Below are positions 42,801-51,604 of a DNA stretch of 64,000 nucleotides, in pieces. This stretch comes from Prorocentrum cordatum (lineage: Eukaryota > Sar > Dinophyceae > Prorocentrales > Prorocentraceae), in contig CAUYUJ010004759.1 of assembly GCA_963575745.1 (NCBI GenBank), forward strand, positions 1 to 64,000, written 5' to 3'. The notes below the pieces were generated by a model. It worked only from the letters and a program-made list of their open reading frames with translations. It was not told where the DNA came from and made no database searches. A program made the translations under genes and the position numbers. The stretch's first letter is position 1; each line of letters opens with the position of its first letter.

Positions 42801-43375
42801 TCCTTTTTCCTCTGTGGAATCCTCCCCAATTCCCAAATCCTTCCCAACTCCTCCTTTTTCCTTTGTAGAACCCTCCCCAATCCCCAAATCCTCCCAAATT
42901 CCCCTTTCTCCTTTGTGGAATCCTCCTCAATTCCCAAATCCTCCCCAACTCCTCCTTTTCCCTTTGTAGAAGCCTCCCCAAATCCCAAATCCTCCCCAAC
43001 TCCTCCTTTTCTTTTGTTGAATCCTCCCCAATTCCCAAATCCTCCCCAACTCTTCCTTTTTCCTTTGTAGAATCCTCCCCAATTCCCAAATCCTCCCCAA
43101 CGCCTCCTTTTTCCTGTGAAGAATCCCCCCCAAGTCCCAAATCCTCCCCAACTCCCTCCTTTTCCTTTGTAGAATCCTCCTCAATTCCCAAATTCTCCCC
43201 AACTCTTCCTTTTCCCTTTGTAGAAGCCTCCCCAAATCCCAAATCCTCCCCAACTCTTCCTTTTTCCTTTGTAGAACCCCCCTCAATTCCCAAATCCTCC
43301 CCAACTCCCTTTTTTTCCTTTGTAGAATCCTCCCCAATTACCAAATCCTCACCAACTCCTGCTCATAATTTCTGT
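39891..43375 (-). repeat. 51-base satellite, inverted arm (about 68 units)
   Basis: Reverse complement of the forward-arm unit: AATCCTCCCCAATTCCCAAA and CTCCTTTTTCCTTTGTAG. About half the length of the forward arm. Confidence 0.95.
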
Positions 43376-43419
43376 AGAATCCTAATCGCGAAATCCCCCC
43401 CAACCCCGCTGACGTCATT

Positions 43420-43468
43420 ACAGGGCGCAAAAATAATTATCGAAACGATTTTTCCGGAAATGTAATGT
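43420..43468. repeat. Border module, right copy
   Basis: ATTACAGGGCGC, AAAATAATTATCGAAACG and TTTTTCCGGAAATGTAATG. It is a direct, not inverted, copy of 32578-32627 although the satellite between them is inverted. Confidence 0.7.
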
Positions 43469-43477
43469 TTTTTGCCC

Positions 43478-44148
<671 letters not shown>

Positions 44149-44189
44149 GACTAGGAGCCGAAGAGGAGGAAGAGGAAGAGGGAGAGAAG

Positions 44190-44480
44190 GCGATGGGAGG
44201 CCGTGGTGTGAGTCGTTCGGGCTCCTCGTGGTGTGAATGGGTCGGGCGCCTCGTCCTGGTGTGAGTCGTTCGAGGCCCGCGTCGTGGTGTGAGTCGTTCG
44301 AGCTCCTCGTGGTGTGAATGGGTCGGGCGCCTCGTCCTGGTATGAGTCGTTCGGGCCTCTCCTTGTGGTGTGAGTCGTTCGGGCTGTTCGTGGCGTGAGT
44401 CGTTCGGGCCCCTCCTCCTGGTGCGAGTAGTTCGGGCCCCCCCTCCTGGACAGAGTCGTTCGGGCCCCTCCTCGATGTGT
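44190..44480 (-). repeat. 25-base minisatellite, GTGAGTCGTTCGGG orientation
   Basis: Units GTGAGTCGTTCGGG, CTCCTCGTGGT and CTCGTCCTGG alternate. The stretch 44240-44390 closely matches the reverse complement of about 31600-31720 from the 526-base unit. Confidence 0.85.
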
Positions 44481-44880
44481 TAGTCGTTCGGCGAGGGGCC
44501 CGAACGACTCACACAAGGAAGGGCCCGAACGACTCACACCAGGGCGAGGGGCCCCAACGACGCAGACCACATGCATTCTTGTCCAGGACGTCGCCGTCGT
44601 GTGAGTCGACAGAGTCGGTTACGTGTAGGACTGGAGAACGACCGCCTTCTCTCATGGAGCCCGAACAACCCACACGCATGGAGGCGCCCGAACGATTCAC
44701 ACCAGGACGAAGCGCCCGAACGACCCACACCACGAGGACCCCGAACGACTCATACACGAGGAGGGACCCGAACGACGCGCAGCAGGACGACGAGCCCGAA
44801 CGATTCACACCACGAAGAGCCCGAACGACTGACACACAAGGAGGTACCTGAAGGACTCGCGCCAGGAAGGACGAGAGGAG
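44481..44880 (+). repeat. 25-base minisatellite, CCCGAACGACTCAC orientation
   Basis: Orientation flips at 44470-44510, where AGTCGTTCGG and CCGAACGACT face each other across a short loop. A non-repetitive gap (about 44560-44650) precedes the left edge of the tandem unit. Confidence 0.85.
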
Positions 44881-45098
44881 CAGAGCCCGAGAAAGGAGAA
44901 ATCTCACAGACTGACTCAAACGAATCTAACGAGGCAGAGGCAGACGGGCAGGACTATGAAGGGAACACGTATGTGTTTGCACGGGCCGAACTGCTCAGGC
45001 GCTCAGACAGCGTGTAGATAGATCAGGAGTCCACGAGCAGCGATATCACCCAGCACTGATTCAGTGCTGTGCCGCAAACTACACCCACCAATGAATCT

Positions 45099-45460
45099 TT
45101 ACTGAGAAGAATCACTACCGCCATCACTTCCGAGGGTAACCAGCACCATCACATAGTATAGTAACCAGAACCCAAAGATCCCAAGTACGGAGTCCAGCCA
45201 GATCGCAGTACGAGTCCCGCCAGCGGGATGTTGTGTCCTGTACTGGAGCTCACTCGAAGCGCCTCCGAATATGAGTAGAGGCATGCCCACCATTGGCCGC
45301 GTACCGATGCCCACACCGTGTATACAGCATCCACGGTCCCCTTTGACGCAACATCCAATGTCCAACCTCTCTGTAAAAAGTAGTAGTCACGTGTAGGCGC
45401 GTCACATCCTCCGTGGTACATATGCACATCACCACTACGGGAAGAAACATCATACACCAC
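45099..45460 (-). other. Two overlapping small open frames downstream of the OB-fold gene
   Basis: One minus frame gives an 88-residue text with a hydrophobic run (IFGFWLLYYVMVLVTLG) but no ATG until halfway; the other gives about 100 residues rich in Tyr and Trp (GCDAPTRDYYFLQRGW), also without a good start. Both are present at 55153-55514 in unit 2: one residue differs in the first frame and five in the second, so the first is the slightly better candidate. This may equally be 3' untranslated sequence. Confidence 0.3.
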
Positions 45461-45487
45461 CTGAGCCTGCTGCAGGATACCCCCATG

Positions 45488-47647
45488 TCACTGAATAGTA
45501 AGCTGCTCGGTTTTCGCGGTGCCCAACATAGCAGGCTGGCCGATAGGGATTATCATCGCATCCTTCAAAAGAGAAAGCATGCCCTTGGAATTTCCAATGG
45601 CCGCGCGGCCTGTGCCGTAGTAGACCGCGACGTCCTGGAAGTCCCGCAACGCCTGGGACTCCGCATTGTGCTTCGCGGCGCAGCAAGTGAAGTACAGACC
45701 ACTGTTGCCCACTATATCGAATATCCGTTTCGCGTTCCCCCCTTGTGACATCTCCAACGATTGCAGATCCATCACTTTACCTTTGACCGACAACCGGAAT
45801 GGAAGGCTTAATTTGTCGCGGAGCGAACGAAAGACGGAAACGCAACAATCCGAAGGAGGAACCGCATACCTCATCTGGATGAGATTCTCTGACGTCGGAG
45901 CAGACAGAACCTGCGCCGTCGTGCCCAACTCCCCGCCAACAGCTTCGATGGACGTCAACATACGAATCCGCGTCAGCAACTCCCCATTCCAATTGTTCTT
46001 CCCCGCTCCCTGGATGCGAACCTTGGACAGGTCTACGACGCACGGAGCAGCGTCGCCCCGATGGCGACGCTCCTGTACAGCGCGCCAGATGCTGCAGATA
46101 TCTTCAGCGGCGTCACCCCATAGGCACGCGCAGATGGGCCCCGTCTTGTCCACCATGACCACGTCGGCCGCCTTCCCTTCCGAAGACGGATCCTTCCGCT
46201 TCCGCGGAGAACCCTCCGCGTAATGTACATCGCGAGGATTACTGTCGCATACAATTACAACGCCCTGGAAATGACACCTGCCGCCCTCCTCGGAAGACTG
46301 GAGAACTGCCAGCGCAGATTTGTGAAATATCTCTTCGGACGCCGACGATGTCGGACCAAACGCCTGCCCTGAGAGAATCAGATCGGTGCCGGACAAAGCA
46401 GAAGTCGACGCCCCATCCGAGAGTTGCGTGGACTCATGGGCCACGGCGCTCTCCTCGGCGTGTCGGAGAACAGAGTCCCCAGGAGGAACCTCCGATACGC
46501 TTTTCCGCAATAACGGGTAATACCGAGATGCCGCAAATTTTTCTGGTGGCTCCGATGGTAGCATTTTTCTCTGCTTGGCCGTGCGCGATTGCACCAATTG
46601 GCTGTATTGCTCCGTGACTCCCGTCACGGCGAAAGTGTGATCAGCCGCGGATGCCTTCAAGAGGAGTGTTTTACGCTCCGCTGCTTCGTCTGCGGAGACT
46701 CCAAACCCCGGGTCCACCAACGGCCGAAACGCCGCAGGCGCGCCTAAGCCAGCCCCCGCGTTCTGGTGCGCATTCGCATCGCACGTCTCGCGCACAATGC
46801 GAAAATAATCCTCTTCCAAAAACTCTCTGAAGCTATCATGAGCGCCCGCTCCACTGAGTTCGACAACTTCAGCCATCTCATCCCAAGCTAACCACAAATT
46901 CTTGTCCAGCAGCTCCAACAATTCTGACCTCATTGCCGACGCGGCATCACGAGCGAAAACCTTCTTCTCCCTGTCACCGATGGACTGCGGGGAGATGAGC
47001 GGGATGAACGTCGACTGTGAAAACCGGTGAGCAAATGTCCTGGCGTCAAGCGACTGCTTGGCGAGAAAATCACGCACGTGCTTGTGGTAAAAATTGAGTG
47101 CCCACTGAGCATGCTTCTCGTCCATCGACGTCCCTGGATCTCCAGGACTATTCTTAAAATACTCCTGTTTCTGAAAATCAACGGAGCTCTGAATCTGCAC
47201 GGCATCCAGCTTTTCCACGAGACTCATGGCTTCCTCGGCGGCATTCTGCTCGTCCTCCGCTCGCAAGTCTATCGGGCGAATGAGCGGGAACTGTTTCGCC
47301 GCCGCTCGAGAGTGCAGATCATCCACCAAAGTGGACATGTCCTCCGCCAAGTCCTCGCCGCCAGAGCCTGCTTCGCCCAGCGATTCGAGCAGCGTGGTCA
47401 AATCGGCCCCCCAAAACGATTTGTCCGAAGGCCAACCCCTGCTCTCGAAAATCTTCTTCAGCGACTCCACTGTAACCGTTTCGGCACTCACGCCGCTACT
47501 CGCGCCATCAGCGCGACGCCCTTCCAGGAACACATGCAAGCCCTCAACCCCAGGCTTCAGGATCACTTTCTCTGCCGCGCCGTCCGCTTGCACAGCAATG
47601 TGGTCGAAAGACGCCCCCACAGCCTCGTGGAAGGTCTGAGTGGTCAT
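45488..47647 (-). CDS. Protein with two OB-fold-like regions (RPA-like), unit 1
   Basis: A 719-residue reading, no internal breaks. Residues about 458-570 (FQGVVIVCDSNPRD, then ADVVMVDKTGPICACLWGD) and 617-698 (FRLSVKGKVMDLQSLE, IFDIVGNSGLYFTCC, DVAVYYGTGRAAIG) show the beta-strand and glycine pattern of nucleic-acid-binding OB folds, as in replication protein A; the WNG and LLTRIRML segment between them fits the first fold's last strands. I remember similar C-terminal halves in dinoflagellate multicopy proteins. The N-terminal 450 residues are helical and acidic (AMSLVEKLDAVQIQSSVDFQ) with no family I recognise. Expected role: single-stranded DNA or RNA binding. The start is the first in-frame ATG (MTTQTF); upstream codons have only TTG. 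A GAGCTACGCTC motif lies about 76 bases upstream. Confidence 0.7.
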   Translation of the reverse strand: MTTQTFHEAVGASFDHIAVQADGAAEKVILKPGVEGLHVFLEGRRADGASSGVSAETVTVESLKKIFESRGWPSDKSFWGADLTTLLESLGEAGSGGEDLAEDMSTLVDDLHSRAAAKQFPLIRPIDLRAEDEQNAAEEAMSLVEKLDAVQIQSSVDFQKQEYFKNSPGDPGTSMDEKHAQWALNFYHKHVRDFLAKQSLDARTFAHRFSQSTFIPLISPQSIGDREKKVFARDAASAMRSELLELLDKNLWLAWDEMAEVVELSGAGAHDSFREFLEEDYFRIVRETCDANAHQNAGAGLGAPAAFRPLVDPGFGVSADEAAERKTLLLKASAADHTFAVTGVTEQYSQLVQSRTAKQRKMLPSEPPEKFAASRYYPLLRKSVSEVPPGDSVLRHAEESAVAHESTQLSDGASTSALSGTDLILSGQAFGPTSSASEEIFHKSALAVLQSSEEGGRCHFQGVVIVCDSNPRDVHYAEGSPRKRKDPSSEGKAADVVMVDKTGPICACLWGDAAEDICSIWRAVQERRHRGDAAPCVVDLSKVRIQGAGKNNWNGELLTRIRMLTSIEAVGGELGTTAQVLSAPTSENLIQMRYAVPPSDCCVSVFRSLRDKLSLPFRLSVKGKVMDLQSLEMSQGGNAKRIFDIVGNSGLYFTCCAAKHNAESQALRDFQDVAVYYGTGRAAIGNSKGMLSLLKDAMIIPIGQPAMLGTAKTEQLTIQ

Positions 47648-47722
47648 GGCCCGAGTACCGTGCTGGAGGATTGGCCACCTCGCCAAGCGAATTGAACGGG
47701 AACAGCGGTGTGAACAACGGCT

Positions 47723-47733
47723 GAGCTACGCTC
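47723..47733 (-). promoter_or_regulatory. GAGCTACGCTC motif upstream of the OB-fold gene
   Basis: One-base variant of the palindrome GAGCTAAGCTC found twice upstream of each of the other two genes, here also followed by AC. Found once only, so the evidence is weaker. Copy in unit 2 at 57777-57787. Confidence 0.3.
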
Positions 47734-47739
47734 ACTACC

Positions 47740-48405
47740 GATGATCTGACAGACGCGCTCGACTCGAGCCCGCGGCTCGCAACAATGCGCCAACCAACTT
47801 TGCATGCAGGAACCATTCGTGCACTAAAAACCACGCGTAACGCACTACATACAACAGCCAAATCTGCGACGAAGATCACTCACATCTGCAACGACATGAC
47901 ACCCTACGGCACCCAAATTTCCCTCGTCCCCCATGTGTGAGGATGTGACATGATGTAGGATATGGAATGCCACTGTGATGAGGATGTCCATGATACGATG
48001 TGATATGATATCACGGACGACGCACCACCTGATCCATGTGAGGCACGATGACATGTAAATTCTGGGTTGGCCGTTGCGTTGGTGCATGACTGGTAGGGTG
48101 TGACTAAATGATGATCCTGCGGGATGCTGTTGTCTGACACGTCAGGTGGCGTTGGCAGTCACGATCGAGAGACAGGGCACACACCCAGGGCCGCGCCCCT
48201 TCTCTAAAGCAAAGAGTGGGAAGGCACAACACACACTAACTCAACACAAGCACTCTCAATGCGAGTGCGAACTTACCATCACCTAATACCCTATGTTTCA
48301 ATACGTGTACTTGTTGCCTTGTGTGCAGCTTCCCCATGACGCACCACCCGTGATTCTGTCTCGCCCACCACGAACTCCATCCTCTTATCAATGATCATAT
48401 TGTGC
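47740..48405. other. Intergenic region between the OB-fold and helical genes
   Basis: Contains a purine/ATG-rich segment with GATGTGATATGATATCAC and ACAC-rich stretches; no gene seen. It lies between the 5' side of one gene and the 3' side of the next, so it may hold a 3' untranslated region and a promoter. Confidence 0.4.
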
Positions 48406-49203
48406 TTATTGTGGCTCTCCCGACGATGAGGCTGCCGACATTGTTCCCCTCATGGTTTCCATCCTCTTGCCTAGCTCCATCTTGCGTTTCGCGATGCCCA
48501 CTGGAGGAGGCCAGGTGTCCTCCTGCTTCTCTGGCATCTCGGGCACCTGAGCCTGCGAGGTGTTCACGCTGTCGTAGCCGGGCCACACCTCATAATCTTT
48601 CCATCCGTAGGCATGCCACGTCTCTGGCTTGTTCTTGTCCCAGGCCTGGTTTCCTCCCTCTAGAGCCTGCCGCCCGTCGCGAAGCTCTCTGCAGGCTGCC
48701 ACCACATCGAAGATCTCTTTGCGTTGGTCCTTGGCGATCTCCTCGCGACGCGCCACCCTCAGCTTGAACTCGATCTCCTTGATGTTATTCGTCTCGTCGG
48801 CTTGCGGCTTCATGTAATCTTTGGCCGATGGCCAGATGCGGGAGAGCTCCGACTGGTACTTCAACGTCCCGTGGGCCTCGATCAGATTTCCCAGGCCTGC
48901 CGTGATGCCTTGGATCTGGTCCTCGATGTTACGAATGTTCTCCGCTACCATGTAGATCTCCTGCGACGTCTGCGCTTTGACCATGGCGCTGCGAGTCAAG
49001 CACGTCGTCAGCTGCAGCTTGGAGGCCTTCAGAGTGTCCATCTGCGCCTCGAGTATCTTCAATATTTCTGTCGTCACCTCGCGGCTCCTCTGCAGATTCG
49101 TCTCCTGCAACCCGATCAAATAGCTTACGTGCCCAATCACCTGGTCCTCCGATTCGCCTCGATACATCGGAGCGTCTTCTGGTACTTCTGGAGGTGCAGA
49201 CAT
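48406..49203 (-). CDS. Helical, coiled-coil-like protein, unit 1
   Basis: A 265-residue reading from ATG (MSAPPEVPEDAPMYRGESED). Residues about 20-110 and 125-180 are dense in heptad-like patterns (VTTEILKILEAQMDTLKA, IEDQIQGITAGLGNLIEA, IKEIEFKLRVARREEIAKD), suggesting long helices or a coiled coil. The C-terminal tail is Trp/Pro-rich (WHAYGWKDYEVWPGY, EDTWPPPVG) and basic, ending SSSGEPQ. No enzyme motif. Likely structural or adaptor role, inferred from shape only. The frame extends four codons upstream only through GTG, so the ATG is preferred. Its upstream block (49260-49474) is shared with the zinc-finger gene. Confidence 0.65.
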   Translation of the reverse strand: MSAPPEVPEDAPMYRGESEDQVIGHVSYLIGLQETNLQRSREVTTEILKILEAQMDTLKASKLQLTTCLTRSAMVKAQTSQEIYMVAENIRNIEDQIQGITAGLGNLIEAHGTLKYQSELSRIWPSAKDYMKPQADETNNIKEIEFKLRVARREEIAKDQRKEIFDVVAACRELRDGRQALEGGNQAWDKNKPETWHAYGWKDYEVWPGYDSVNTSQAQVPEMPEKQEDTWPPPVGIAKRKMELGKRMETMRGTMSAASSSGEPQ

Positions 49204-49259
49204 CCCCAGCTTCACGCGAACACTCGGAAGAAAGGGGCACTTCGCGGTGTTGGAAAACC

Positions 49260-49474
49260 GAGCGTCCGTGCGGAGCTAAGCTCACAGCGAAAATGATACA
49301 CGGGTAGAACTCACGGGCACTGAGGAATGCTCGTAGACACCACCGAGTGCTTCTGCCCGAGCCAAGCTCACAAGCACGCGTCATCACTACAAACCAAAAT
49401 GGCAACAGCAACGACAACGGTGCAGGGAATGTGACCGTAGCTCTCTCCTGTTATCCTGGGTGATATCGTAGCCT
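49260..49474 (-). promoter_or_regulatory. Shared upstream block, helical gene
   Basis: Homologous along its whole length to 51373-51588 upstream of the zinc-finger gene: both contain GCGTCCGTGCGGAGCTAAGC, TAGAACTCAC, ATTGCTCGTAG or ATGCTCGTAG, and a second GAGC(T/C)AAGCTCAC. The palindrome-like GAGCTAAGCTC lies at 49273-49283 and GAGCCAAGCTC at 49359-49369, 86 bases apart (87 in the other block). Both blocks begin less than 60 bases upstream of the ATG, so promoter, 5' untranslated region or trans-splice leader region are the likely identities. Copy in unit 2 at 59309-59523. Confidence 0.6.
49387..49408 (-). other. Possible relict spliced-leader sequence, helical gene
   Basis: On the minus strand the sequence has GCCATTTTGG, the core of the dinoflagellate spliced leader, and 13 of 15 bases agree with the leader's first part; the last six bases do not. 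It lies about 180 bases upstream of the ATG. The leader sequence is from memory. It could be chance. Confidence 0.3.
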
Positions 49475-49479
49475 TTCCC

Positions 49480-49808
49480 ATGAACATGTGGAGCCTCGCG
49501 AGAGCCATCGTCGGACACTCTTGGGCCCTTCTGGTGCCTCCTCGGCGCTTGTCGGGGCTAGCTTGGAGGACAACGATCCCAACGCAAGAGAACTTCAATT
49601 AGTGCTGCCCCCTCGAGCCATTGCTCCTGCCGAGATCCGACTGGGTACATGGTAGCGCGGAAGCGATGCAATGTAGGCACGTGCAACTCACAGCCACATT
49701 GTGTAATACTACGAGACAGGATGGCAACGGCCTCGCCTGAGGTGCAGGGACAAATGACTTTGCCCACTCCTACACGCCTTGCTGATTTCGTGTTTTGTCT
49801 TGGGAGCC
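49480..49808. other. Sequence between the shared block and the 85-codon frame
   Basis: Unique, duplicated in unit 2, no supported gene. Open plus and minus frames under 90 codons only. Confidence 0.4.
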
Positions 49809-49810
49809 TC

Positions 49811-50068
49811 TTAGACCATCACGCGGCTGCTGCGGACCTCCGTCTGGCCCCCAGCGGCCTCCTTGGAGCCTCTGCCAATCGAGAGCGACCAAATGTCTTC
49901 CGTGGATGACCCCCAGACGCTTCCCCTAGAATACCTCTCCCGCCATCTCATCCAAACACGAACGCGTTCCGAAGAAAGCCATGCGTCAGCTGCTTGGACC
50001 CCTTCGTTCATGACCTTCCATGCCCACCCTCCTCCCTCAGGCGTGGGCGCGAACTGCGCCCATAACAT
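49811..50068 (-). CDS. Candidate small basic protein, unit 1
   Basis: An 85-codon minus frame from ATG (MLWAQFAPTPEGGGWAW) with many Trp, Arg and Ser residues (AWLSSERVRVWMRW, SVWGSSTEDIWSLS). It shares strand and position with the gene series and is intact in unit 2 (59860-60117), with two residue changes from two base changes. That pattern gives no sign of selection. It may instead be the 3' untranslated region of the zinc-finger gene. Confidence 0.3.
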   Translation of the reverse strand: MLWAQFAPTPEGGGWAWKVMNEGVQAADAWLSSERVRVWMRWRERYSRGSVWGSSTEDIWSLSIGRGSKEAAGGQTEVRSSRVMV

Positions 50069-50304
50069 GACATCTTCCCGCTGAGCGCTCTACCAAAATC
50101 TCACGTGCCATGCCGACGAACGGAAGGGTGAGTAAACAAAAGGAAGCGCGATGAATGCAACTATTGTGGGTGGCTATGTTCCAACTGCGCACTGGATGCA
50201 AGCGCGCGCTATGGCAACGAACCCATGCTCTGCGCATTGCGCCCCCTACTGTGGCCCTGCCGCTGCAGTAAAAAACGTGCACAGAGCCGACACAATGAAA
50301 ACAC

Positions 50305-51324
50305 TTATTGCACCAGCTGGAGTGCACCACGCATGCCTCTGTACTGACAGCTGTTCGCAGCTGCGCAGTCCGCAGAATGCCACGCGCAGAGCTGCGATTC
50401 CAGGTCCAGCATCTCGAACGGGGGCAGCCGCGGCGGCCCGGCCCAATCTGCACGGATGCTCTGTGACAGCAGCGCCAGCGCCGTGTCAGCCCCAGCCAAA
50501 GTCACGCTGCGACCCACGAGCAGGCGAAGAGCCGCCAAGCCCGTAGAACCAGCGAAACCGCGGGTCGCAACTGTCGTCCACTGCGCCAGCCCCAGTTGCG
50601 ACAACAACACCAGCATGAATTTAGCGGTGTATCCCCCGATGGGCAGGCCAGACCCGCACAAGACATCCATGGCGCTCGAGGCGTTGCCTTCTTGCAGTAG
50701 AGCGTGCGCCCCTGGAGCTCGGCGTGCAACACCAAGCACTAAGGATGCAAGCCGTCGAGCTTTGCGCCGAGCATGCGCCTGGGTGCCTGTGAGAAGCGAC
50801 CGCCCACGGCGAACGCGAATGCTGGGGTTCGCTACCTGCACATCATCCGCGCGCGTTTGCAAGAGCCTCCTCACCAGATCGCCGCGGTAGGATGCGGTCG
50901 TGAGGGTAATGCCCACGGCCTGCACCCATGCGTCCGTCCAGAGCAAGCAAGCAGCGCCAACAGCAGCCAAAAGGGCTGCACCATGGGTCCTGAGGCGCCG
51001 CAGCTGACAGATAATTGCCTGTACATCGCGAGTGACGAGACACGACACGCCGAACGGGATGAAGTCGACGACCCGGTCGCCGTTCCGAATCGCCTGCTGG
51101 CTGCGCCTGATGGTGCTTTTCAGCCACGAGACGAAGCTGGCACTTCTGACGTTGGTCATTCTGCGCAAGATATTGCCCTTCCGCTCCCGTAGACCGGACT
51201 GCTGGCGGACTTGGCGAGCACGGTGGCGCCCAGACATGTGGACATCATACTTGCTCTTCCGCGTTCCGTAGTCTATGCTGCATATTCTGCACCGCCACGG
51301 TGAGCCCTCGCACTCCCCAGACAT
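50305..51324 (-). CDS. C2H2 finger protein with hmU-kinase-helical-like C-terminus, unit 1
   Basis: A 339-residue reading from ATG. The N-terminus has a zinc finger: Cys12, Cys15, His29, His34 (CRICSIDYGTRKSKYDVH, spacing C-x2-C-x13-H-x4-H), followed by a basic, helical segment. Residues about 85-145 are hydrophobic and helical. Residues 221-320 carry VLCGSGLPIGGYTAKFMLVL, GFAGSTGLAALRLLVG and LPPFEMLDLESQLCAWHSAD. The order of a GxGxxxA-like turn, a gly-rich GLxxLRL block and a D-E-x-x-LC block recalls the helical domain annotated as 5-hmdU DNA kinase helical or alpha-glutamyl/putrescinyl thymine pyrophosphorylase, phage enzymes that act on hydroxymethyluracil in DNA. This match is from memory and needs a profile search. 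A helix-hairpin-helix DNA-binding protein is the main alternative. It shares its upstream block with the helical gene. Confidence 0.65.
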   Translation of the reverse strand: MSGECEGSPWRCRICSIDYGTRKSKYDVHMSGRHRARQVRQQSGLRERKGNILRRMTNVRSASFVSWLKSTIRRSQQAIRNGDRVVDFIPFGVSCLVTRDVQAIICQLRRLRTHGAALLAAVGAACLLWTDAWVQAVGITLTTASYRGDLVRRLLQTRADDVQVANPSIRVRRGRSLLTGTQAHARRKARRLASLVLGVARRAPGAHALLQEGNASSAMDVLCGSGLPIGGYTAKFMLVLLSQLGLAQWTTVATRGFAGSTGLAALRLLVGRSVTLAGADTALALLSQSIRADWAGPPRLPPFEMLDLESQLCAWHSADCAAANSCQYRGMRGALQLVQ

Positions 51325-51372
51325 AGCTCACACCACCACTTCCATGCCCACCGCTCAAGGATGTGGGAAGGA

Positions 51373-51588
51373 AGAGCGTCCGTGCGGAGCTAAGCTCACA
51401 GCGCAAGTGATGGTCGGATAGAACTCACAAACACTGACAGATTGCTCGTAGGCAGCAGCGATTGCTGCTGGCCGAGCTAAGCTCACAGCCACGCTTCATT
51501 ACTCTGAACCACAATGGCACCAGCAACACCGAAAGTGCAGGAGATATATATTTGGGGCTCTCCTGAGATCCTGAGTGAAATCCTGGCC
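51373..51588 (-). promoter_or_regulatory. Shared upstream block, zinc-finger gene
   Basis: Partner of 49260-49474. GAGCTAAGCTC at 51387-51397 and 51474-51484. Near its far end it has GAGATATATATTTGGGG, an AT-rich run absent from the partner. Copy in unit 2 at 61423-61638. Confidence 0.6.
51502..51523 (-). other. Possible relict spliced-leader sequence, zinc-finger gene
   Basis: Minus strand GCCATTGTGG followed by TTCAGAG resembles the leader's GCCATTTTGG and CTCAAG with two substitutions and one extra base. It sits at the same place in the shared block as 49387-49408, about 178 bases upstream of the ATG. Confidence 0.3.
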
Positions 51589-51604
51589 CCATCTGAGGCT
51601 CCTC

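Noticed and set aside
44190-44880. CRISPR-like array
   Set aside because: The 25-base units are contiguous and variable without unique spacers, and the genome is eukaryotic.
50037-50453. Additional minus-strand gene overlapping the end of the finger gene
   Set aside because: Overlaps the well-supported finger gene in another frame and changes reading between the two units.
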